Shown here: piece by piece, positions 16,389 through 24,586 of the stretch | Layout: each line of letters begins with the position of its first letter | Numbering within the stretch: the stretch's first letter is position 1 | From: Chelativorans sp. AA-79 | GTDB lineage: Bacteria > Pseudomonadota > Alphaproteobacteria > Rhizobiales > Rhizobiaceae | Assembly: GCF_029457495.1 (NCBI RefSeq) | Contig: NZ_CP120361.1 | Coordinates: 744,001-808,000, forward strand | Direction: 5' to 3' | Length of the DNA: 64,000 nucleotides | Notes under the pieces: generated by a model | The model's database searches: none | Seen by the model: only the letters and a program-made list of their open reading frames with translations | Told to the model about the DNA's origin: nothing | Made by a program: the position numbers and the translations under genes

Positions 16389-18218
16389 ATGGCTCCGGCT
16401 CGATTTTGGAACAGTCGCAGTATTGATGAAGCGCTGCAGGAAGCGCCTGATTTTCTCCCCTTCGCATATGGAGCAAACAGGTCCGCCTGGGCCGCGACCG
16501 CCGGAAAGGTCGGCAGGCGGCAGGCAGATTTGCTGTGCGCTCGGGCAGAGCAGGATTTGCCGGCGGTCATCCCACAGCTGCCCGCGAGCCTCTATTCGGA
16601 TTTCCAGCGTACCGGCCGCCGCGAACCCTATGAAGACGCCCAGCGGCAGCGACGCAACATGCTCTACCGGCTGGTGCTTGCGGAATGTCTGGATTGGCGG
16701 GGCACCTTTCTCGAAGCGATAGCGGATCTCCTCTGGGCACGACTGGAGGAGACCAACTGGGCCTGGCCCGCCCATGCCCGCATGCTCGACCTGCCTGACA
16801 GTCCGACGCTCGATCTTGCCGCCGCCATGACCGCACTGGATCTCGCGGAGATCGACTATCTGTTGGGCGAGAGGCTCGAGCCCAATCTGCGCGCCCATAT
16901 CCGCAGCGAAGTCGACCGTCGCGTGATCTCGCCCTTTCTCGAACGGCACGATCACTGGTGGCTGCATTCCACGCCGAAGAGGCAGGTCAACAATTGGACC
17001 GCCGTTTGTGTAGCAGGCGCCGCGGGGGCCGCCTGCTACCTGGAGCCGGACCGCGCGCGGCTTGCCGAAATCCTCGCCCGCGGGCTGGCGTCTCTCGCAG
17101 ACTATCTCGAAACCTTCGATTCCCGTGGGGGCTCGACGGAAGGCCCCGACTACTGGAGCTACGGCTTCGGCAATTTCGTTGTCTTCGCCCATCTCCTGGA
17201 AGCGCGCACGGGCGGGGGCGTGCGGCTGCTCGACGATCCTTTCGTGCGCGAGATCGCCCAGTTCCCCCTGCGAACGATTCTTGCTCCCGGCGCGTGGGTG
17301 AGCTTTTCCGATTCCGATCTCAAAGCCGGCTTTCATCCCGGCCTGCTGGCCTTCCTGGCCCAGAGGCTGAATCTCCCGCAACTCGCCGGGATGGGGATCG
17401 AAAACGACTTCGCTGTCGATCACTTCAACCAATTCGCCTGGCCTTTGCGCCAGTATCTATGGCCGCTGCCGGAGAGTCCGGCCCCTTTCACCGGCAGTTC
17501 CCATGACTGGTTCCCCGATATGGCGTGGATGATCTCCCGCGTCGAGCCGGCTGATCCGAATTCGCTGCGTGTCGCCATCAAGGGCGGGCACAACGACGAG
17601 ATGCATAACCAGAACGACGTCGGCTCGTTCATCATGATGATGCGCGGGCGTGCCGTGGTGACGGATCCAGGCCGTGGCCGCTATTCGAAGGCCTATTTCG
17701 GGCCGGCGCGGTACGAAAACCTCATGACGTCCTCGCGGGGTCACTCCGTCCCTGTGGTGAACGGCTATCTGCAGCAGGCGGGACGGCGACACGCCGCCAG
17801 GATCATTGAGCACGGACATGACGCCGCGCGGGATTACCTCCTTCTCGATATGGCAGCTGCCTATCCCCCCGAGGCCGGCCTCGCCATGCTGCGAAGGACG
17901 CTCGAAATGGACCGGCTGGCGCCGGGCGGATCTGTCGTCCTTGTCGACGAGTTCGCTTTCAGTGGCCGTTCCGGAGGTTTTGACAGCGTATTGGTGACGG
18001 CAGGGGAGGCGCAGGTTGCCGGAGGTGCGGTTGTTCTGCGCACGGGAGATGCCGTTGTCGAGGTCACCTTCGACCCCGATTTGCTTTCGGTGCGGCTGGA
18101 ACACCATCCCGCCGTCGAAAAGCAATACGCACCGCCTGTGGATCTGACCCGCGTCATCTTCTCCGCCCCTGCGTCATGCGAGGGGCGCGTCAGGCTCGCC
18201 ATGCGTCCGGCTTTTTGA
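16389..18218 (+). CDS. Heparinase II/III-family protein
   Basis: A 609-residue protein with the two-part plan of heparinase II/III-like polysaccharide lyases. An N-terminal alpha/alpha toroid (about 60-350) shows HWWLHSTPKRQVNNW and GPDYWSYGFG, and a beta-sandwich domain begins near 390 with the GGHNDEMHNQNDVGSF motif. Known members cleave uronic-acid-containing polysaccharides by beta-elimination. There is no signal peptide, so it probably acts on imported oligosaccharides in the cytoplasm. The GGGAGG ribosome site precedes ATG 16389. It sits between the LacI regulator and an ABC importer. The substrate is unknown; other acidic glycans are as possible as heparin-like ones. Confidence 0.82.
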   Translation: MAPARFWNSRSIDEALQEAPDFLPFAYGANRSAWAATAGKVGRRQADLLCARAEQDLPAVIPQLPASLYSDFQRTGRREPYEDAQRQRRNMLYRLVLAECLDWRGTFLEAIADLLWARLEETNWAWPAHARMLDLPDSPTLDLAAAMTALDLAEIDYLLGERLEPNLRAHIRSEVDRRVISPFLERHDHWWLHSTPKRQVNNWTAVCVAGAAGAACYLEPDRARLAEILARGLASLADYLETFDSRGGSTEGPDYWSYGFGNFVVFAHLLEARTGGGVRLLDDPFVREIAQFPLRTILAPGAWVSFSDSDLKAGFHPGLLAFLAQRLNLPQLAGMGIENDFAVDHFNQFAWPLRQYLWPLPESPAPFTGSSHDWFPDMAWMISRVEPADPNSLRVAIKGGHNDEMHNQNDVGSFIMMMRGRAVVTDPGRGRYSKAYFGPARYENLMTSSRGHSVPVVNGYLQQAGRRHAARIIEHGHDAARDYLLLDMAAAYPPEAGLAMLRRTLEMDRLAPGGSVVLVDEFAFSGRSGGFDSVLVTAGEAQVAGGAVVLRTGDAVVEVTFDPDLLSVRLEHHPAVEKQYAPPVDLTRVIFSAPASCEGRVRLAMRPAF

Positions 18219-18258
18219 TGCGACACTTGCGCAAAAAAAGCAAAATATGGAAAAATTG

Positions 18259-18276
18259 TTGCGTGGATGCAAATTT
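18259..18276. promoter_or_regulatory. Candidate LacI operator before the ABC importer
   Basis: TTGCGT-GGA-TGCAAATTT repeats the pattern seen at 16334-16351. Just upstream, at 18231-18241, GC-A7-GC adds a related half-site arrangement. The site is 66 bp before the binding-protein start. Confidence 0.5.
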
Positions 18277-18341
18277 GTGCTAGCCTTTTCGTGTAGAGGA
18301 GTGCTTGCCGCCATCTGCGGCTGAATGGGAGGATTTGTTCA

Positions 18342-20279
18342 ATGATCGATCGTGGTCTTCGTCATTTGCTTCACGCGGCGGGTGGGCCGCGAAAATTATC
18401 GATGGCGGTGTTTGCAGGACTTATGGTTTCCGTTGCGCCGGCCGTTGCCTATCAGCAGGCCCCCATGCTCGACGAGCGTGTGGAGAGCGGGGACTTGGCG
18501 CCGGTCGACGAGCGGCTGCCGAAGAATCCCCTGGTTATCGAGCCTCTGGAGAGCATCGGCAAATATGGCGGCGTCTGGCGCATGGGTATGCGCGGTGGCG
18601 ACGACAACGGCCTGATCGCCAAGACCACGGCCTACGAAGGCCTGGTGCGCTATGATCAGAAATGGCAGGAGGTGGTCCCCAATGTGGCCGAGTCCTGGGA
18701 GGTCAACGACGCCGCCACGGAATACACCTTCAAGCTGCGCGAAGGGCTGAAATGGTCGGACGGGCACCCCCTGACCTCGGACGACATCGCCTTCGCTGTG
18801 GAGATGTTCCAGACGCCCGAATATCCTGCCAACAGCAACTGGATCGATATCAAGGACAATCCGGTGAAGGTGGAGGTGATCGATGACACCACCTTCAAAT
18901 TCGTGTTCGAGAAGCCGAACGGCATGCTCATGGACACGCTCGCCACGATCAACGGCACGCAGGTGCTCACCATTCCGAAGCACTATTGCAGCCAGTTCAC
19001 TCCCAAATACAATCCGGATGCCGACAAGATGGCGAAGGATGCGGGCTTCGACAACTGGACGTTCCTGATGCAGGACAAGTGTGCCTGGGGCTGGGAAACG
19101 CAGCGCTGGACCAATCCGGACCTTCCGGTCATGTATGCGTGGCGCGTCACGCAGCCGCTCTCGGGCGATGCCGCCCGCATCGTATGGGAGCGCAATCCGT
19201 ATTATTTCAAGGTGGATTCCGAGGGCAACCAGCTCCCCTATATCGATCAGCTCGACATGCGGGTGAGCCGCAGCCTGGAAGAGCTGACGCTGCTGGCGCT
19301 CAACGGCGAGATCGATTTTCAGGACCGCCACATCGCCACCAACGCCAACCAGGCGGTCTTCTTCGACGGGCAGGAGAAGGGCGGCTATCACCTGGGCAAG
19401 GTCATCCAGTCGGTGTCCTCCTCGCTCGTGCTTCAGCTCAACCTCAACCATGATGATCCGGTCAAGCGTGAGCTCTTTCAGAACAAGGATTTCCGCATCG
19501 GTCTCTCGCAGGCGATTGATCGCCAGGAGATCATCGATGCGGTCTTCATCGGCCAGGGTGAGCCGTTCTAGGTCGCGCCGCGACCGGAATCGCCCTTCTA
19601 TGACGAGAAGATGGCCAAGCAGTACACCGAGTTCGATCCGGAGGCGGCCGTCCAGCATCTGGAGGCAGCGGGTCTCACGGAGACGAATGGCGACGGCGTC
19701 CGCCTGATGAGCGACGGGCGGCCCGTGCGCATCGTCGTCGACGTCATCGCCGCGCTCAGGCCCGAATGGATCGACATGCTGGAACTGATGCAGCTTCAGC
19801 TCGCCAATGTCGGCGTCCAGCTCGAAATCAACAATATCGACCGCACGATCTTCTACGACAAGCGGCCGGGCAACGATTACGACGCTCAGGTCTGGGCCGG
19901 CGACGGTGGCCTCGATGTGATGCAGGAGCCCCGTTACTACTTCCCCTACAGCGAAGAGTCGGTCTGGGCCTACAAGTGGCAAGCCTGGTACACCGGCGCC
20001 ACCCCGGATATCGCCGAGGAGCCTGCGGATTGGGCGAAGCAGCAGATGGCGCTCTATGACCAGCTCAAGGCGGAGGCCGACGCGGATCGGCGCGCGGAAC
20101 TGATGCGCGAAATTCTCGCCATCGCCAGGGAGAATTTCCCGGTGATCGGCATCAGCCTGATGCCGGACAGCTACTACATCGCCAGGAACAACCTGAAGAA
20201 CGTCGCTCCGACCATGATCAACGCCTGGCTCTTCCCGGAACCCGGCGGCTACGATCCCGTGCAGTGGTATTTTGAATAG
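18342..20279 (+). pseudogene. ABC solute-binding protein (family 5) with in-frame amber codon
   Basis: A 645-codon frame encodes an oligopeptide/oligosaccharide-type periplasmic binding protein (SBP_bac_5). It has a signal peptide (hydrophobic stretch about 20-36, VAPAVA before YQQAP), then the domain with LREGLKWSDGHPLTSDDIAF at about 136-155. Codon 410, at 19569-19571, is TAG inside the conserved GQGEPF-VAPRPESPFY region, where relatives usually have a residue such as Gln or Tyr. The frame stays open and family-like for 235 more codons to the true stop. A C-to-T change of CAG would explain it. Either the gene is inactivated, the stop is suppressed, or it is a sequencing error. It heads the importer operon. 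Confidence 0.85.
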
Positions 20280-20332
20280 CGGTCCGGTTCGCGCCTGCTC
20301 TCCGGGCGCGATGCCCGGCTGCGGCCGGACCG
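20280..20332 (+). other. Intercistronic hairpin after the binding-protein gene
   Basis: CGGTCCGG (20280-20287) pairs with CCGGACCG (20325-20332). Inside it CGCGCC (20290-20295) pairs with GGCGCG (20305-20310). No T-run follows, so it looks like an mRNA-stabilising or attenuating structure between the binding-protein and permease genes, not a full terminator. Confidence 0.5.
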
Positions 20333-20414
20333 AGAGCGCGGCGGGTGCCCGGCACCTCCCTGACAGTACTCGCCGCCTCTTCCATAACCTTCCGAACAAC
20401 CGGAGTTTGAGCTC

Positions 20415-21410
20415 ATGCTCCGATTTCTCGCCGGCCGGATCATCTCCATGGCTCTCACGATCTGGGCTGTCTCCTTCGTGGCCTTTGCCATCATCCAGCT
20501 TCCTCCAGGCGATTACCTGACGGCATATCTGGCCGAGCTCAGCTCACAGGGGGAGCGGGTCACACCGGCCGAGCTCGAGGCGATGCGCCGGCAATACGGC
20601 CTCGGCGATCCTTTCCTCATTCAGTATTGGAAATGGATATCCGGAATTCTGACGAGCTGGGATTTCGGGCGCAGCTTCGAGTGGAAGCGGCCGGTGACGG
20701 AACTGATCTGGGGAAGGCTCGGCAACTCGATCCTGCTCGAAGGCCTCGCCGTCGTCGTCATGTGGTTCGTGGCCCTTCCCATCGGGGTTTATGCGGCGGT
20801 GCGCAAATATTCGCTTGGCGACTATCTCGCCACCGTCTTCGGTTTCCTTGGGCTTGCCGTCCCCAATTTCCTCTTTGCGCTCGTGCTCATGTATCTCGCC
20901 TATGTGTGGTTCGGCACGACATTGGGCGGTCTCTTCTCGCCCGGTTTCGAGACGGCGCGGTGGAGCCTGTCGCGGCTGTGGGATTTCCTCACTCATGCCT
21001 GGGCGCCCACCATCGTGCTCGCCACTGCCGGCACGGCGCAGCTCATCCGCATCATGCGCGCCAACCTGCTCGACGAGTTGAAGAAGCCCTATGTCACCAC
21101 GGCGCGTTCGAAGGGCCTGCCCGAGTGGAAGGTGGTGCTGAAATATCCGGTGCGCGTCGCACTCAATCCCTTGGTCTCCACCATCGGCTGGCTCCTGCCG
21201 ACGCTCGTCTCCTCCTCGGTGATCGTTTCGGTGGTGATGAACCTGCCCACCGCCGGTCCGCTGCTCCTGCGTTCGCTCACCAGCCAGGACATGTATCTGG
21301 CGGGCGCGATCATCATGCTGCTCGGTGTGCTCACGGTGATCGGCACACTCATTTCCGACCTTATCCTCGCCTGGATCGACCCTCGCATTCGCCACGGAGT
21401 GGGGCGATGA
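20415..21410 (+). CDS. ABC importer permease, DppB type
   Basis: A 331-residue inner-membrane permease of the oligopeptide/nickel (DppB/OppB) type with about six helices. The N-terminus shows LAGRIISMALTIWAVSFVAFAIIQLPPGDYL, characteristic of the DppB subfamily. The coupling-helix (EAA) region is TTARSKGLPEWKVVLKYPVRVALNP (about 233-257). It pairs with the DppC-type permease, whose start overlaps its stop by ATGA. In this context the cargo is probably an oligosaccharide and not a peptide (inference). Confidence 0.93.
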   Translation: MLRFLAGRIISMALTIWAVSFVAFAIIQLPPGDYLTAYLAELSSQGERVTPAELEAMRRQYGLGDPFLIQYWKWISGILTSWDFGRSFEWKRPVTELIWGRLGNSILLEGLAVVVMWFVALPIGVYAAVRKYSLGDYLATVFGFLGLAVPNFLFALVLMYLAYVWFGTTLGGLFSPGFETARWSLSRLWDFLTHAWAPTIVLATAGTAQLIRIMRANLLDELKKPYVTTARSKGLPEWKVVLKYPVRVALNPLVSTIGWLLPTLVSSSVIVSVVMNLPTAGPLLLRSLTSQDMYLAGAIIMLLGVLTVIGTLISDLILAWIDPRIRHGVGR

Positions 21411-22543
21411 CCGTGGAAGCACTCACCCATCAAGCCGAACTGCCCAAGGAGCGGCAGGCGCGCGAAACCCAGGCCGCTTTGATGTGGCGTCGCTTCCGCC
21501 AGCATCGGCTGGCGGTGTGGAGCCTCTGGATCGTCGGCTTCTTCTACTTCGTGGCGCTCTTTGCGGAGTTCCTCGCGCCTTTCGATCCCTCCGCCTACAA
21601 CCCGCGCTACACCTATGCCGCGCCACAGGGGCTCCACTTTTTCACGACCAACGAAGAGGGGAACTGGCAGTTCCAGCCTTTCGTGTACGGCTACAAGACG
21701 GAAATAGACCAGGAGGCGATGCGGCGGACCTTCGTCATCGATAGGGAGAAGAAGCATCCCGTAGGGTTCTTCATCGAGACGGAGCCCTATCGGCTTCTCG
21801 GTGTCATCCCGATGACGGTCAAGCTGTTCGGCCCGACCGAGCCGCGCGCACCGCTTTACATCCTCGGTGCCGACCGCCTGGGGCGCGATCTTCTCAGCCG
21901 GCTCATTCACGGCACGCGGATCTCGCTCTCGATCGGCCTCGTCGGCGTGGTGATGAGTCTCGTTTTCGGCGTCATCATCGGCGGGTTTTCCGGCTATTAC
22001 GGCGGCTGGTTCGACAGCATCGTACAGCGCGCGATCGAATTCGTCCGCTCGTTGCCCACCATTCCCCTTTGGCTGGGGCTTGCCGCAGCGATGCCGCGCG
22101 ACTGGTCCGCGCTCCAGACCTATTTCGCTATCACGATCATCCTGTCGCTCATCGGCTGGACGGAGCTTGCGCGCGTCGTGCGCGGCCGCTTCCTGGCGTT
22201 GCGGACGGAGGATTTCGTGACTGCCGCCCGGCTCGACGGCGCAAGCGACTGGCGCATCGTCACCCGCCATATGGTGCCGAATTTCACCAGCCACATCATC
22301 GCCGCCGCCACGCTCGCGATTCCCGGCATGATCCTGGCGGAAACCGCGCTTTCCTTCCTCGGCCTCGGGCTTCAGGCGCCGATCGTCAGCTGGGGCACGC
22401 TGCTCCAGGACGCCCAGAACATCCGGGCGCTCGCGAGCGCACCGTGGCTGCTTCTTCCAGGAGTAGCCGTGGTGATTGTCATCCTTGCCCTCAACTTCCT
22501 CGGAGACGGACTTCGCGATGCCGCAGACCCCCATGGAAGATAA
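21407..22543 (+). CDS. ABC importer permease, DppC type, with periplasmic insertion
   Basis: A 378-residue DppC/OppC-type permease. A cytoplasmic start (RRFRQHRLAVWSLWIVGFFYFVALFAEF) leads into helix 1. GADRLGRDLLSRLIHGTRISL (about 155-175) marks the start of the conserved core and TAARLDGASDWRIVTRHMVPN is the coupling loop. The family is usually about 300 residues; here about 70 to 80 extra residues lie between helix 1 and the GADRLGRD motif, rich in aromatic and charged residues, facing the periplasm. The ATG overlaps the DppB stop by 4 bases, indicating translational coupling. Confidence 0.93.
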   Translation: MTVEALTHQAELPKERQARETQAALMWRRFRQHRLAVWSLWIVGFFYFVALFAEFLAPFDPSAYNPRYTYAAPQGLHFFTTNEEGNWQFQPFVYGYKTEIDQEAMRRTFVIDREKKHPVGFFIETEPYRLLGVIPMTVKLFGPTEPRAPLYILGADRLGRDLLSRLIHGTRISLSIGLVGVVMSLVFGVIIGGFSGYYGGWFDSIVQRAIEFVRSLPTIPLWLGLAAAMPRDWSALQTYFAITIILSLIGWTELARVVRGRFLALRTEDFVTAARLDGASDWRIVTRHMVPNFTSHIIAAATLAIPGMILAETALSFLGLGLQAPIVSWGTLLQDAQNIRALASAPWLLLPGVAVVIVILALNFLGDGLRDAADPHGR

Positions 22544-23558
22544 GGCGCTCCTGAAGATCGAGGACGTCGAGATCACCTTCTCCTCTCCCGACGAGGCGGA
22601 TATCGTGGCCGTGCGCCAGGTGGATCTGACGCTTCATGCCGGCAAGACGCTCTGCCTCGTGGGCGAAAGCGGTTGCGGGAAATCGGTCACGGCGCGCGCC
22701 GTGCTTCAGCTGCTCGACCAGAATGCCGCGATCAGCCGCGGACGTATCCTCTTCTCCCCTTCCGGCGAGGAGAGGGTGGACATCGCTGCGCTCAAGCCCG
22801 ACAGCCCCGCCATGCGCCGGATCCGTGGCAACCAGATCTCCATGGTCTTCCAGGAGCCGATGAGTTCGCTCTCGCCGGTGCACACGATCGGCGATCAGAT
22901 CGACGAAATGATCATCCTGCACGAAGGGCTGAGGCCGAGAGAAGCGCGTGAGCGGACGGTCGGCCTGCTCGATCAGGTGGGCGTGCCCGGCGCCCGCGAG
23001 CGGGCGGACGCCTATCCCTTCCAGCTTTCGGGCGGGCTGCGCCAGCGCGCGATGATCGCCATGGCGCTCGCCTGCACGCCGAACCTTCTCATCGCCGATG
23101 AACCCACTACCGCGCTCGACGTCACCACTCAGGCGCAGATCCTCGATCTTCTCAGGCAGCTCCAGGACGACTACGGGATGGCGATGCTCTTCATCACGCA
23201 TGATCTCGGTGTCGTGGCCGAGATCGCCGACGAAGTGGCCGTGATGTATCTTGGGGACGTGGTCGAGCAGGGCGATGTTTTCGATGTCTTCCGTGCCCCG
23301 CGCCACCCCTACACCCAGGCGCTCATGCGCTCGATCCCGATCCTGCAGCGCAAGGCGGACCGGCAGCGCCTGTCGCCGATCAAGGGCACCGTGCCCTCGG
23401 CCAAAGACCGGCCGCAGGGCTGCTCCTTCACGAGCCGCTGCCCCTTCGCCTTTGAACCTTGCGCCGGCAGCCAGCCCCAGCGCACGCTGTTGGGAGAAGG
23501 CCATGTGGCACGCTGCCATCTCCTGAACGCGGAAAGCCGCGAGGAGGTGCCGGCATGA
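22518..23558 (+). CDS. ABC importer ATPase, DppD type
   Basis: A 346-residue ATPase of the oligopeptide-type importers. Walker A is GESGCGKS, the signature is [15 protein letters not shown], and Walker B ends [13 protein letters not shown]. The C-terminal oligopeptide extension ([21 protein letters not shown]) carries the cysteines seen in this subfamily, some of which bind an Fe-S cluster in relatives. The ATG at 22518, preceded by GGAG, overlaps the end of the DppC gene by 26 bp; ATG 22533 is an alternative. It should act with the DppF-type ATPase as a heterodimer. Confidence 0.93.
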   Translation: MPQTPMEDKALLKIEDVEITFSSPDEADIVAVRQVDLTLHAGKTLCLVGESGCGKSVTARAVLQLLDQNAAISRGRILFSPSGEERVDIAALKPDSPAMRRIRGNQISMVFQEPMSSLSPVHTIGDQIDEMIILHEGLRPREARERTVGLLDQVGVPGARERADAYPFQLSGGLRQRAMIAMALACTPNLLIADEPTTALDVTTQAQILDLLRQLQDDYGMAMLFITHDLGVVAEIADEVAVMYLGDVVEQGDVFDVFRAPRHPYTQALMRSIPILQRKADRQRLSPIKGTVPSAKDRPQGCSFTSRCPFAFEPCAGSQPQRTLLGEGHVARCHLLNAESREEVPA

Positions 23559-24586
23559 GCACGCTGCTCTCCGTCGAGAATGTCTCGAAGACTTTCGCAT
23601 TCCGCAGCGGCTGGTTCGGCCCTGAACGTACGCTGGACGCGCTTACTGACGTAAGCCTCTCGGTGGCCGCCGGCGAAACACTGGCGATCGTCGGTGAAAG
23701 CGGCTGCGGGAAGACGACGCTCGGCCGCTCGATCGTACAGGCGCAACCGGTGAGTGCGGGCAGAGTGACCTATTTCCCCCAGGAGCACGCGCCGGTCGAA
23801 CTCACCGCGCTCGACAAGCGGGCCATGAAGCCATGGCGGCGCGATATCCGCATGATCTTCCAGGATCCGATGAGTTCGCTCAACCCTATGATGCGGGTGT
23901 TCGATATCGTGGCCGAACCGCTGCGCATCCACAAGGTTGCCGCCGGTCGCGAGCTCGAAGATCGTGTCGCCGGCGTGCTCGGCAAGGTGGGCATTGCGCC
24001 CGACGCCATGGGGCGGTATCCGCACGCCTTTTCGGGCGGGCAGCGCCAGCGCATCGGGATTGCCCGCACTCTGGTGCTCGATCCCAAGCTCGTGATCGCG
24101 GACGAGGCGGTCTCCGCGCTCGATGTCTCCATCCAGGCGCAGGTTCTGAACCTGCTCGAGGATCTGAAGGACGAATTCGGCCTCACCTATATCTTCATCA
24201 GCCACGACCTCGGCGTGGTGAATTACATCGCCGACCGCGTGGTGGTGATGTATCTCGGCCATGTGGTCGAAAGCGCGCCGACCGAGGCGCTGTTCGAGCG
24301 CCCGCGCCATCCCTACACCGAGGTGCTGCTCGATGCGCTCCCCATTGCCGATCCCACGCGGCGAGGACGGCGCGCCAAGGAAGTGCGCGGTGAGATTCCC
24401 TATCTCGGCAACAGGCCGGCCGGCTGTCCTTTCCACACCCGCTGCCGTTACGCCCAGGGTCGCTGCCGCGCCGAGAAGCCGGCGCTGCGCAAGGTCGGGC
24501 AGACGGATGTCGCATGCCACTTTGCCGAAACTCTCGAACTGAGGGGAGCCTATAGCGAGGCGCCCGACACAAGGACCTTTGCCTGA
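23555..24586 (+). CDS. ABC importer ATPase, DppF type
   Basis: A 343-residue ATPase, partner of the DppD-type protein. Walker A is GESGCGKTTLGRS, the signature FSGGQRQRIGIARTL and Walker B LVIADEAVSALDV; H-loop is FISHDLGVV. The C-terminal extension has GCPFHTRCRYAQGRC. ATG overlaps the previous stop by 4 bases and the next gene starts directly after this stop, so the whole importer and the downstream enzymes are translationally coupled. Confidence 0.94.
   Translation: MSTLLSVENVSKTFAFRSGWFGPERTLDALTDVSLSVAAGETLAIVGESGCGKTTLGRSIVQAQPVSAGRVTYFPQEHAPVELTALDKRAMKPWRRDIRMIFQDPMSSLNPMMRVFDIVAEPLRIHKVAAGRELEDRVAGVLGKVGIAPDAMGRYPHAFSGGQRQRIGIARTLVLDPKLVIADEAVSALDVSIQAQVLNLLEDLKDEFGLTYIFISHDLGVVNYIADRVVVMYLGHVVESAPTEALFERPRHPYTEVLLDALPIADPTRRGRRAKEVRGEIPYLGNRPAGCPFHTRCRYAQGRCRAEKPALRKVGQTDVACHFAETLELRGAYSEAPDTRTFA

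Noticed and set aside
19569..19571. Programmed read-through or pyrrolysine at the TAG
   Set aside because: No pyrrolysine genes are present here, binding proteins do not use it, and other genes in this window end with TAG as a normal stop (for example fadE).
18396..20399. A 667-codon open frame opposite the amber-interrupted binding-protein gene
   Set aside because: Shadow of the real gene. Its openness does not outweigh the family match and signal peptide on the plus strand.
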